Source: an uncultured Lachnospiraceae bacterium (GTDB taxonomy: Bacteria > Bacillota > Clostridia > Lachnospirales > Lachnospiraceae). Taken from it: a stretch of DNA of 64,000 nt. Under the pieces are notes generated by a model. The model was not told the origin of the DNA and did not search any database. It saw only the letters and a program-made list of their open reading frames with translations. The position numbers and the translations under genes are program-made. The stretch covers positions 62,001-126,000 of the forward strand of contig CAJTPM010000010.1 in assembly GCA_910578085.1 (NCBI GenBank), in the 5' to 3' direction. This document shows, in pieces, positions 54,035 through 60,961 of the stretch (position 1 is its first letter; every line of letters starts with the position of its first letter).

Positions 54035-54430
54035 ATGACAGAATTTGTTAGAATTTTAAAAAATTTTGATGATTATTTTGCGACAGAGGGGACAGATGCG
54101 AAATCTGTGGAAGATGCTGAGCAAGCACTGTCGTTAAAATTTGCAAAGGAGTACGTACAATATCTGAAAGAATGCGGGGTGGCTTCAGCAGATGGACATG
54201 AGTTTACCGGTTTGATAAAATCGAAACGTCTTAATGTAGTAGATGTGACAGAAACTGCAAGAAAGAAAAATGTTAATATTCCATTGGATTTATATGTAGT
54301 AGAAGAGCTTCAGATTGATGGCATTATTATATGGCAATCAGAGGATGGAAAAGTATTTCAGACAGTATGTAACGGAAAACCGGAGATGATCAATTCATCT
54401 CTTGCAGATTATATCGCTCAGGAAGTATAA
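54035..54430 (+). CDS. SUKH (SMI1/KNR4) family immunity protein
   Basis: 131-aa protein. The SUKH pattern is readable: VEDAEQALSLKFAKEYVQYLKECG at the start of the fold (helix and first strand), HEFTGLI, and the closing YVVEELQIDGIIIWQSEDGKVFQ. SUKH proteins are immunity proteins in polymorphic toxin loci and bind nuclease toxins. It starts 2 bases after the toxin stop, with AGGAGGGG upstream, which supports the pairing. Confidence 0.85.
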   Translation: MTEFVRILKNFDDYFATEGTDAKSVEDAEQALSLKFAKEYVQYLKECGVASADGHEFTGLIKSKRLNVVDVTETARKKNVNIPLDLYVVEELQIDGIIIWQSEDGKVFQTVCNGKPEMINSSLADYIAQEV

Positions 54431-54433
54431 TCA

Positions 54434-54569
54434 ATGATTAAGATGAAAGAGTATGATTTTAATTGTTATGCAGAGATAGAGATGCCAATATATCGAAGTA
54501 AAATCAAATGTTACGTTACTTGATTATGCTAAAAGGTCAGATTATTGTTGGAAAAAGGGAGACGTCATT
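54434..54569 (+). pseudogene. Possible remnant of a small gene before the DUF3990 gene
   Basis: Two frames carry protein-like codons that join at about 54490-54500: MIKMKEYDFNCYAEIEMP in one, and VTLLDYAKRSDYCWKKGDV in another, the latter in frame with the next gene. The first stops at 54523. This looks like a small gene with a frameshift; its family is not recognised. DUF3990 genes are often preceded by a small DUF3791-type gene, but similarity to that was not clear. Confidence 0.3.
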
Positions 54570-55043
54570 ATGATTATTTATCATGCCAGCAAGGAGATAG
54601 TCGAATTTCCGGAAGTGCGTAAAACAAAATACACAAAAGATTTTTCCTGGGGATTTTATTGTACAGGTAATTTTGAGCAGGCAGTACGCTGGGCTAACAG
54701 GGGAAATGGCGAGCCGGTTATCAATTATTACTCTTATGAACGAAATGAGAAACTGTCTGTTTTAAAGTTCGACCATATGACAGATGAATGGCTGGACTTT
54801 ATAGCAAAATGCAGAAGTGGAGAAACACATCCGTATGATATCGTGGAAGGGCCGATGGCAAACGATACAGTATGGAATTATGTAAATGATTTTATAACAG
54901 GCAGGATAAACAGAAAACAGTTTTGGGCATTGGCGGAATTTAAATATCCAACGCACCAGATCAGTTTTCATACGTTGACAGCATTAAATTGTCTTACTTT
55001 TGACAGGAGTGAAATTGTTTATGACAAAAAAGGAAAGAAATGA
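54570..55043 (+). CDS. DUF3990-family protein (ADP-ribosyltransferase-like fold suspected)
   Basis: 157-aa protein. DUF3990 features: IYHASKEIVEFPEV, KDFSWGFYCTGNFEQAVRWANR (two blocks), GPMANDTVWNYV and the closing HQISFHTLTALNCLTF. The fold of this family resembles RES/ADP-ribosyltransferase-like toxins, with the His-x-x at the N-terminus and the GPMAND loop as possible active parts; no activity is proven to my knowledge. It overlaps the next gene by 23 bases, and the pair behaves like a toxin-antitoxin unit in layout. Confidence 0.85.
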   Translation: MIIYHASKEIVEFPEVRKTKYTKDFSWGFYCTGNFEQAVRWANRGNGEPVINYYSYERNEKLSVLKFDHMTDEWLDFIAKCRSGETHPYDIVEGPMANDTVWNYVNDFITGRINRKQFWALAEFKYPTHQISFHTLTALNCLTFDRSEIVYDKKGKK

Positions 55044-55464
55044 CTATTTTTATGTGTGTTCGTTGATTGAATATGTGGCGAGAGAGACGAAAAACAGACG
55101 TGGTGCCGTCACTGAAAAAATAGGGCGGGAAGGTATCGAAAAACTGTTGTATGACGCGGAGGTAAATCATTGTCTTTCCTTTGAGCAGGTAAGTGATGAG
55201 GTGATAGAGCATTACGGGATCACAGCAGGGGATTTTGACACGATCACAGACTGCAAATATGCGGTTCCGAGTTTTATGGACATAGGAAAACTGTACAGTA
55301 TTATGATTGAAGATTGTGCGGAAAAGGGAAAAGAAGTGGATGAGCTGATGAAAATTTTTTCCTCTTTTATCAGTGATAAGATATCCGATTTTCAGACGGA
55401 TGTTTATTATCAGAACCCGAGTTATCTGGAATGTTCATACAGGGAAGGCTATTTGCTGGATTAA
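55021..55464 (+). CDS. Partner protein of the DUF3990 gene, function unknown
   Basis: 147-aa, probably all-helical soluble protein (KKERNDYFYVCSLIEYVARET, then a middle segment around LSFEQVSDEVIEHYGI and a C-terminal SDFQTDVYYQNPSYL). Proteins of this type regularly lie directly after DUF3990 genes in Lachnospiraceae; by position it may be the antidote or a regulator. The start at 55021 lies inside the end of the DUF3990 gene. The stop codon is inside the first copy of an 18-base direct repeat. Confidence 0.75.
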   Translation: MTKKERNDYFYVCSLIEYVARETKNRRGAVTEKIGREGIEKLLYDAEVNHCLSFEQVSDEVIEHYGITAGDFDTITDCKYAVPSFMDIGKLYSIMIEDCAEKGKEVDELMKIFSSFISDKISDFQTDVYYQNPSYLECSYREGYLLD

Positions 55465-55497
55465 ATCATTGCGTCTGTAGGATTAAATCATTGCGTC
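55458..55497 (+). repeat. 18-base direct repeat at the right edge of the AT-rich stretch
   Basis: GGATTAAATCATTGCGTC occurs at 55458-55475 and again at 55480-55497, four bases apart. The first copy contains the stop of the preceding gene. It marks the point where base composition returns to that of the core chromosome. Confidence 0.75.
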
Positions 55498-55501
55498 CCA
55501 C

Positions 55502-55530
55502 TTGACAAACTACCCGATATTTTGTACTCT
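55502..55530 (+). promoter_or_regulatory. Promoter for the ECF S component
   Basis: TTGACA and TACTCT separated by 17 bases. It starts within the right edge of the direct repeat region and drives a structured leader of about 115 bases. Confidence 0.75.
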
Positions 55531-55535
55531 TTTTG

Positions 55536-55630
55536 TGCTGGCATATTCCGAAGGGGAATAATGCCGGAGTCAGGGAAAGCGGATAAATTTTGCAAATCCC
55601 TGCATAAAAACCGCTGCGGCGGCATTCCGC
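55536..55630 (+). promoter_or_regulatory. Structured 5' leader, candidate riboswitch-like element
   Basis: The leader can fold in two exclusive ways. Early hairpin: CTGGCAT with ATGCCGG, inside it ATTCC with GGAAT (55538-55567). Alternative: ATGCCG (55561-55566) with CGGCAT (55620-55625) close to the ribosome site. Between them CAGGGA (55571-55576) pairs with TCCCTG (55597-55602), and loop GCGG (55579-55582) can pair with CCGC (55611-55614) after an A-rich link, an H-type pseudoknot. I could not assign it to a known class. Confidence 0.5.
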
Positions 55631-55651
55631 AGACGAAGGAGGAGATGTAAG

Positions 55652-56212
55652 ATGCAAAAGAAAATGTTTGAGTTTAAGACAAAGACCATTGTGGCGACAG
55701 GTCTTGGGGCAGCGTTATTTACCCTGCTGTTCATGTATGTGAAAGTTCCCACAGGTATTCCTGAGACGGAGATCCAGACCGCGTACGGTATCGGCGCGTT
55801 CTTCGGCGCACTGTTTGGACCGATTGCGGGGGGACTCATCGCTTTTATTGGCCATGCACTGTCTGATTCTGTACAGTACGGTTCCGCATGGTGGAGCTGG
55901 GTAGTTGCCAGCGGCGTTGCATGTTTCGGTGCAGGTCTTGTATATCCGAAGCTGAAAGTGGAAGAAGGTATATTTGGCGTCAGGGATATTCTGCTGTTTA
56001 ATGGATATCAGATCGTCGCTAACGCGATCGCGTGGATCCTTGTTGCGCCTATACTGGATATCGTGATCTATGCGGAGCCTGTGAATCTGGTATTTACACA
56101 GGGTATTACGGCAACGCTTCTGAATGCGATTTCTGCGGGGGTGATCGGTACGCTGTTACTGTTCGCTTACAGCAAGACGAGAGCGAAGAAAGGTTCTCTG
56201 ACGAAGGAATAA
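55652..56212 (+). CDS. ECF transporter S component (UPF0397 type)
   Basis: 186-aa membrane protein with about five to six helices, of the UPF0397 / ECF-type riboflavin-like S family. Marks are KTIVATGLGAALFTLLF, the Gly-rich AYGIGAFFGALFGPIAGGLIAF (two blocks), HALSDSVQYG, and WWSWVVASGV. It binds the substrate of an ECF importer; riboflavin is only the family label, and members linked to DUF62 genes may carry something else. AGGAGG precedes the ATG. It has its own promoter and leader and probably works with the dual ATPase and T protein 8 kb upstream. Confidence 0.92.
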   Translation: MQKKMFEFKTKTIVATGLGAALFTLLFMYVKVPTGIPETEIQTAYGIGAFFGALFGPIAGGLIAFIGHALSDSVQYGSAWWSWVVASGVACFGAGLVYPKLKVEEGIFGVRDILLFNGYQIVANAIAWILVAPILDIVIYAEPVNLVFTQGITATLLNAISAGVIGTLLLFAYSKTRAKKGSLTKE

Positions 56213-56309
56213 GCAGAAAAAGGAATTCCTGACGAAGGACGGACAGGAAAAATAGAAACAGGACGGATGGCGCAGGCTTAGTCTGTGCCTTCTGCCTGAT
56301 GGAGTATTT

Positions 56310-57128
56310 ATGAAAATAACCTATTTGGGACACAGTGGCTTTCTGGTGGAGACGAAGGAGCATTATCTGCTCTTTGATTATTACACCGGAAAGCTGCCTG
56401 CGTTTTTGCCGGAAAAAAAGCTGACCGTGTTTGTCAGCCATAGTCATCAGGATCACTACAACAAAGAGATTTTTGCGCTGCAGTGCGGCGCGGACGAGGG
56501 AAACGGACAGGAAAAGCATGCCATGCAGATTGTGACAGAGAAGATGCAGGAAGATCATGCTGTGCAGGAAGTGCCAGAAAAGAAGCTGTCTGAGAGACGG
56601 CGTATTGTCTATGTGCTGTCAAAGGATATCCGCAGAAAGCAGGCGGAGGAACTGGTCAGGAAAGAAAATACCCTGCTGTCTGTGAAGGCGCATGAGAAGT
56701 ATACTTTGTATGAAGGGCAGATGACGGTGGAGACGCTGCGGTCCACGGATCTGGGTGTGGCTTATATAGTGACGGTCACGGAGGACGGTGGGAAGTCTTA
56801 CCGCTTTTATCATGCGGGGGACCTGAACCTCTGGAAGTGGGAGGGAGAGTCGAAGGCCTACAATAACAATATGGAGGCAAACTACAGGCGGGAGATGGAG
56901 CGGCTTAAGGGACAGTATTTTGATGCGGCTTTCGTACCTCTTGATCCGCGGCTTGAAGGAACTGCTTTCGGCGGACTGGATCTGTTTTTAGAGACGGCAA
57001 AGGCAGAGATTGCCTTTCCGATGCACTTCTGGAAAAAGTTTGGAATTATCCGGGAGTATTTGAGGGCCAGGCCACAGGTGAAGAATCTTGTGGAGTTGAA
57101 GGAGGAGGGCAGGACCTACGAATTTTAA
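56310..57128 (+). CDS. MBL-fold metallo-hydrolase
   Basis: 272-aa protein of the metallo-beta-lactamase superfamily. LGHSGFLVETKEHYLLFDYY and the zinc motif SHSHQDHY are clear; later ligands are HAGDLNLW and FPMHFWKKFG. The group is like UPF0173/RomA-type hydrolases. A charged segment inserted after the zinc motif (about residues 65-95, rich in Glu, Gln and Lys) is unusual. Substrate unknown. It follows the S component by 97 bases and may share its transcript. Confidence 0.9.
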   Translation: MKITYLGHSGFLVETKEHYLLFDYYTGKLPAFLPEKKLTVFVSHSHQDHYNKEIFALQCGADEGNGQEKHAMQIVTEKMQEDHAVQEVPEKKLSERRRIVYVLSKDIRRKQAEELVRKENTLLSVKAHEKYTLYEGQMTVETLRSTDLGVAYIVTVTEDGGKSYRFYHAGDLNLWKWEGESKAYNNNMEANYRREMERLKGQYFDAAFVPLDPRLEGTAFGGLDLFLETAKAEIAFPMHFWKKFGIIREYLRARPQVKNLVELKEEGRTYEF

Positions 57129-57250
57129 ACAACTGCCAAACCGCAATGTCGTTTAGTCAGCACCCTGGTTCAGCCTTCTGCTACAATTTTAAACGGATAG
57201 CGGTGTCATGTTATAAAGCCGGAAAGGAATAATAGAATAAAAAAATAAAG

Positions 57251-57279
57251 TCATACAGGCACTTTCCCCCTCATAGACT
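57251..57279 (+). promoter_or_regulatory. Sigma-E-type sporulation promoter for spoIVA
   Basis: TCATACA and CATAGACT with a 14-base spacer fit the mother-cell sigma-E consensus (ATA-type -35, CATA-type -10). This agrees with the known control of spoIVA. The gap from 57129 holds no gene. Confidence 0.55.
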
Positions 57280-57326
57280 GTTACAAGATAATGGAATGTT
57301 GTATCAGTGGATGGAGGGGAATTTTT

Positions 57327-58847
57327 ATGGAACATTTGAATACCGCAGGCGTGGCAGGGGGAGCTGCCGGCGAAGAGAAAGAATTTAATTTATATCGGGA
57401 TATTAAATTTCGGACGGACGGGGAGATCTATCTGGGGGTGGTGGGGCCTGTCAGGACGGGAAAATCCACATTTATCAAACGGTTTATGGATCTTTTAGTG
57501 ATTCCATATATGGAGAATGAGCATGAAAGGCTGCGGGCGCAGGACGAGATGCCCCAGAGCGGCACGGGACGGACGATCACCACGACAGAACCCAAATTTA
57601 TCCCCAAGGAGGCGGCGGACATCCGTCTGCAGGACGGTATCCATATGAAGGTGCGTCTCGTGGACTGCGTCGGCTTTATGATCCCCGGGGCGGCGGGAGC
57701 GCTGGAGGAAGATGTGGAGCGGATGGTAAAGACGCCCTGGTTTGAGGAGGAGATTCCCTTTACCCAGGCGGCGGAGATCGGCACTGAGAAGGTGATCAAA
57801 GATCATTCCACCATCGGGATCGCAGTATTTTCCGATGGAAGTTTCGGGGAGTTTGCAAGGAACGATTACAGAGAGGCGGAAGAGAGAACCGTCCAGGAAC
57901 TGCGGCAGATGGGCAAGCCTTTCCTGATCATTTTAAATTCCGCGAAGCCCTACAGCGAGGAGACAAGGCAGACGGCGGCGGAGTTGGAGGAGAAATATCA
58001 TGTGGCGGTGCTGCCTGTGAACTGTGAGCAGATGAAGCAGACCGATGTGCAGAATATTTTACAGGAGGCGCTCTATGAGTTCCCGGTATCCCAGGTGGAG
58101 TTTTATATGCCGAAGTGGGTGGAGATGCTGCCTGCTGACCATGAGATGAAACAGGCGTTGATCGAGACGGTGCGGGAACTGATGAAATCTGTGAGCACGA
58201 TGCATCAGTTTATGAAGCAGGGGCTGACGATGGACTGTCCCTATATCAATGAGGCAAAACTGGAACAGATCTCACTTTCGGACGGTACGATCCGTATTGT
58301 GCTGGAGGTGGAGGAGCATTATTATTATGAGCTGCTCAGCCAGATGATGGGACAGAACGTGGAGAACGAGTACCAGCTGATGCAGATCTTACGGGAATTT
58401 GCGGCAATGAAGCAGGAGTATGTGAAGGTGGAGGAGGCTCTGGATCAGGTCAGAAGGAAGGGGTATGGCGTGGTTGCCCCGGAGAAGGGAGAAATTTCTC
58501 TGGAAGAGCCGGAGATCATACGCCACGGCAATAAATACGGCGTGAAGATCAAGGCGGAGAGTCCTTCCATTCATATGATCCGGGCCAATATCGAGACGGA
58601 GATCGCTCCCATCGTGGGGACGGAAGAGCAGGCGAAGGACTTGATTGAATATATAAAAGACGCCGACCAGGGAGATGAGGGGATCTGGGAGACCAATATT
58701 TTTGGCAAGACCGTAGAACAGCTCGTTCAGGACGGTATTCACGGAAAGATCGGCATGATGGGAGACGAGTGTCAGCTGAAACTGCAGGAGACGATGCAGA
58801 AGATCGTGAACGAGAGCAATGGAAAGATGATCTGCATAATTATCTGA
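57327..58847 (+). CDS. spoIVA: Stage IV sporulation protein A
   Basis: 506-aa ATPase that polymerises on the outer forespore membrane to form the base of the spore coat. The P-loop GVVGPVRTGKSTFIKRFM, the switch-like VDCVGFMIPGA and the C-terminal region with IRANIETEIAPIVGTEEQ and FGKTVEQLVQDGI are as in the family. The N-terminus is longer than usual: about 22 residues (MEHLNTAGVAGGAAGEEKEF) precede the conserved NLYRDIKFRTDGEIYLG. GGAGGGG precedes the ATG at 57327. It marks the organism as a spore former. Confidence 0.97.
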   Translation: MEHLNTAGVAGGAAGEEKEFNLYRDIKFRTDGEIYLGVVGPVRTGKSTFIKRFMDLLVIPYMENEHERLRAQDEMPQSGTGRTITTTEPKFIPKEAADIRLQDGIHMKVRLVDCVGFMIPGAAGALEEDVERMVKTPWFEEEIPFTQAAEIGTEKVIKDHSTIGIAVFSDGSFGEFARNDYREAEERTVQELRQMGKPFLIILNSAKPYSEETRQTAAELEEKYHVAVLPVNCEQMKQTDVQNILQEALYEFPVSQVEFYMPKWVEMLPADHEMKQALIETVRELMKSVSTMHQFMKQGLTMDCPYINEAKLEQISLSDGTIRIVLEVEEHYYYELLSQMMGQNVENEYQLMQILREFAAMKQEYVKVEEALDQVRRKGYGVVAPEKGEISLEEPEIIRHGNKYGVKIKAESPSIHMIRANIETEIAPIVGTEEQAKDLIEYIKDADQGDEGIWETNIFGKTVEQLVQDGIHGKIGMMGDECQLKLQETMQKIVNESNGKMICIII

Positions 58848-58958
58848 CCTGACGAAAATAAAAAATTGTCAAGATATCAGCAAAAGAAAATTGAAAATTT
58901 ACCGGAATCACAGAAAGAAAAAGTGTAAATTTTGCAGGAACTTTGTAACATATGCCGA

Positions 58959-58987
58959 TTGTGGACATAATATACCCATGCTATACT
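58959..58987 (+). promoter_or_regulatory. Promoter for the riboswitch and purine permease
   Basis: TTGTGG and TATACT separated by 17 bases; transcription from about 58995 places the aptamer some 40 bases downstream. Confidence 0.75.
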
Positions 58988-59032
58988 AAGAAACGTAGCA
59001 ATTATAAAATTTTTATAAACTTAAGGAAACAG

Positions 59033-59105
59033 CTTTTCGATATAATCCGGGTGATAGGGAACCGGAGTTTCTACCAGATACCGTAAATATCTGACTATCG
59101 GAAGA
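59033..59105 (+). promoter_or_regulatory. Purine riboswitch, guanine class
   Basis: The purine aptamer is complete: P1 CGATA with TATCG, then TATAATCCGG, the loop phrase GTTTCTACC, CCGTAAAT, and TGACTATCG. The specificity base before TATCG is C, as in guanine/hypoxanthine aptamers (U in adenine ones). P1 3' strand TATCGG (59096-59101) can instead pair with CCGATA (59139-59144), outside the inner hairpin AAAAGTAA/TTACTTTT, so a switch is likely. High guanine should reduce permease expression; a classical terminator U-run is not obvious. Confidence 0.93.
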
Positions 59106-59172
59106 AAAGATACAAAAGTAAAAAGATATTACTTTTCACCGATATACTTCGAAAAAGCTTTTTCCCGCACCC

Positions 59173-59251
59173 GGTATAATTTCAACAGGGATTATACCGG
59201 CGCCGAGCGAAGCGAGTGTGCATCGCGAAGCGCATCATGTCTGAAAGACAT
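59173..59251 (+). repeat. Interspersed repeat B, copy 2, inside the riboswitch leader
   Basis: GGTATAAT (59173-59180) pairs with ATTATACC (59191-59198), then the conserved core shared with 27341-27376, then ATGTCT paired with AGACAT (59237-59251). The second-hairpin arms differ from copy 1 but remain paired. It lies between the riboswitch expression platform and the permease start codon. Confidence 0.85.
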
Positions 59252-59281
59252 GGGAGAGTTAAAGGAGGAGAAGAAGAGAGT

Positions 59282-60682
59282 ATGGAAAATTTCTTCAAAG
59301 TGAAAGAAAAAGGTTCCACTGTCAGAACCGAGGTACTTGCGGGACTGACGACATTTATGGCGATGGCATATATCCTGATGGTAAATGCCGGCATGTTTTC
59401 TGATCTGGAGGGCGTGTCCTACAATGCGATTTATATCGCCACGGCGATCTCCGCTGTGATCGGCACGATCCTGATCGGCGTACTTGCCAATCTGCCGCTT
59501 GCACAGGCTTCCGGTATGGGCCTGAATGCGTTCTTTGTATATACCGTATGTTTCGGCTTCGGTCTGAGCTATGCCAACGCGCTGCTTTTGGTGCTGGTGG
59601 ATGGTATCATCTTTATCATTCTGACAGTGACAGGCCTCAGGGAGAAGATCTTTGAAGCGATCCCGGATCATGTGCGGGTGGCGATCCCGGCAGGTATCGG
59701 TCTGTTTATCGCCTTCATCGGTCTGCAGAATGCAGGTATTGTTGTAAATAATCAGTCCACCTGCGTCAGCCTGGTTTCCCTGAATGTATTTTCGGGAACA
59801 GCTACCTGGGCTTCCGTGATGCCGATCCTTGTGACGCTGGGCAGCGTCATCGCCATTGCGGTGATGTCGAAGAAGGGTGTGAAGGGTTCCGTGCTTTTAG
59901 GTATCGTGGGCGGCGCGGTTGCTTACTATGTTCTGGGTATCACGGTTTCCGGTTTTTATGACGGTTTTGCGGCATCTTTAAGCTTTAATCCGTTTACGGC
60001 TTTTGCGGATTTCGGTTCCCAGGCTTTCGGGAAGGTATTTACGGCAGGTTTTGATTTCTCGGATTATCTAGCGGCGGGACATACTACGACGGAGCTTGCT
60101 GTTCTGATTATAACTACATCCCTTGCATTCTGCCTGGTGGATATGTTTGATACGTTGGGGACGCTGTACGGGGCCTGCGCCAGAGGCGATCTCCTGACAA
60201 AGGACGGCAAGGTGCCCAACATGGACAAGGCTATGCTGGCGGACGCTATCGCAACCACCTGCGGCGCGGTGTGCGGTACTTCCACCGTTACGACCTTTGT
60301 GGAATCTTCCGCGGGCGTGGCGGAAGGCGGCAGAACAGGCCTTTCTTCCATCGTGACAGGAGCGTTATTCTTTATCGCGATGTTCTTAAGCCCTGTTGCG
60401 GCGTTGATTCCGGGCTGTGCAACGGCGGCGGCACTGATCTATGTGGGCGTTTTGATGATGAACTGTGTCAGAAATATCGACTGGCTGAATGCGGATACGG
60501 CGGTTCCGGCATTTCTGACCGTAGCCATGATGCCGATGACTTACAATATTTCCTATGGTATCGCGTTTGGCGTGCTGGCGCATATCTTTATCTGCCTGTT
60601 TACCGGCAAGGCAAAGGAGATCAAGGCAGGGACCTGGGTGATCGGTATTCTGTTTGCGATCATGTTCTTTGTGACGCACTGA
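59282..60682 (+). CDS. NCS2-family purine permease (PbuG/PbuO-like)
   Basis: 466-aa membrane transporter with about 12-14 helices for uptake of hypoxanthine, guanine or adenine with protons. Family phrases: EVLAGLTTFMAMAYILMVN at the N-terminus, ASGMGLNAFFVYTV, GLQNAGIV, DMFDTLGTLYG and TTFVESSAGVAEGGRTGLSS (in the conserved core). AzgA-like PbuG proteins share all of them. The start at 59282 has AAAGGAGGAG in front; the frame upstream runs through repeat B and is not protein. The guanine riboswitch upstream supports a purine substrate. Confidence 0.95.
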   Translation: MENFFKVKEKGSTVRTEVLAGLTTFMAMAYILMVNAGMFSDLEGVSYNAIYIATAISAVIGTILIGVLANLPLAQASGMGLNAFFVYTVCFGFGLSYANALLLVLVDGIIFIILTVTGLREKIFEAIPDHVRVAIPAGIGLFIAFIGLQNAGIVVNNQSTCVSLVSLNVFSGTATWASVMPILVTLGSVIAIAVMSKKGVKGSVLLGIVGGAVAYYVLGITVSGFYDGFAASLSFNPFTAFADFGSQAFGKVFTAGFDFSDYLAAGHTTTELAVLIITTSLAFCLVDMFDTLGTLYGACARGDLLTKDGKVPNMDKAMLADAIATTCGAVCGTSTVTTFVESSAGVAEGGRTGLSSIVTGALFFIAMFLSPVAALIPGCATAAALIYVGVLMMNCVRNIDWLNADTAVPAFLTVAMMPMTYNISYGIAFGVLAHIFICLFTGKAKEIKAGTWVIGILFAIMFFVTH

Positions 60683-60738
60683 GGTGAGCGGGACGGCAGG
60701 AAACAATATGTTTTGAGTCAGTAAAATAAAGAGGAAAT

Positions 60739-60779
60739 GGGGCTCTTTGCAGTGGATGTGAGGAGCTCCTTTTATTTTT
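60739..60779 (+). terminator. Rho-independent terminator after the purine permease
   Basis: GGGGCTC pairs with GAGCTCC around a 17-base loop, followed by a T-rich tail (TTTTATTTTT). Confidence 0.82.
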
Positions 60780-60781
60780 GA

Positions 60782-60880
60782 GGGCAAAATGCCAGGCAAG
60801 CCTGGCATTAGCCAAGGTAGCCATGCTCCAAGCCAATCTTTGGTTGGCTTGGATATCCATTGGCGACTGCCGCGAGGGTG
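60782..60880 (+). repeat. Interspersed repeat C, copy 2
   Basis: Matches copy 1 at 18455-18549 in opposite orientation. Hairpins: ATGCCAGG with CCTGGCAT (60789-60808), and CCAAGCCAA with TTGGCTTGG (60828-60852). It begins 3 bases after the T-tail of the permease terminator. Confidence 0.8.
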
Positions 60881-60904
60881 AAATTGCTTCGGGTTTTAGG
60901 AGTG

Positions 60905-60924
60905 TTCTTGAGAATTTCTTGAGA
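60905..60924 (+). promoter_or_regulatory. Tandem direct repeat, probable response-regulator box
   Basis: TTCTTGAGA occurs twice with an 11-base period, one helical turn, upstream of the response-regulator gene. A similar TTTTGAG pair with the same period precedes the ABC gene at 62731. OmpR-type regulators bind such tandem sites; autoregulation is inferred. Confidence 0.5.
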
Positions 60925-60961
60925 TATACATGATAAAATAGACACAGTACACACAGAGGGG

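Noticed and set aside
55571..55614. Assignment of the ECF S leader to the preQ1-I riboswitch class
   Set aside because: The topology is similar, but the middle loop is too long and the conserved preQ1-I bases are not seen; kept only as an unassigned structure.
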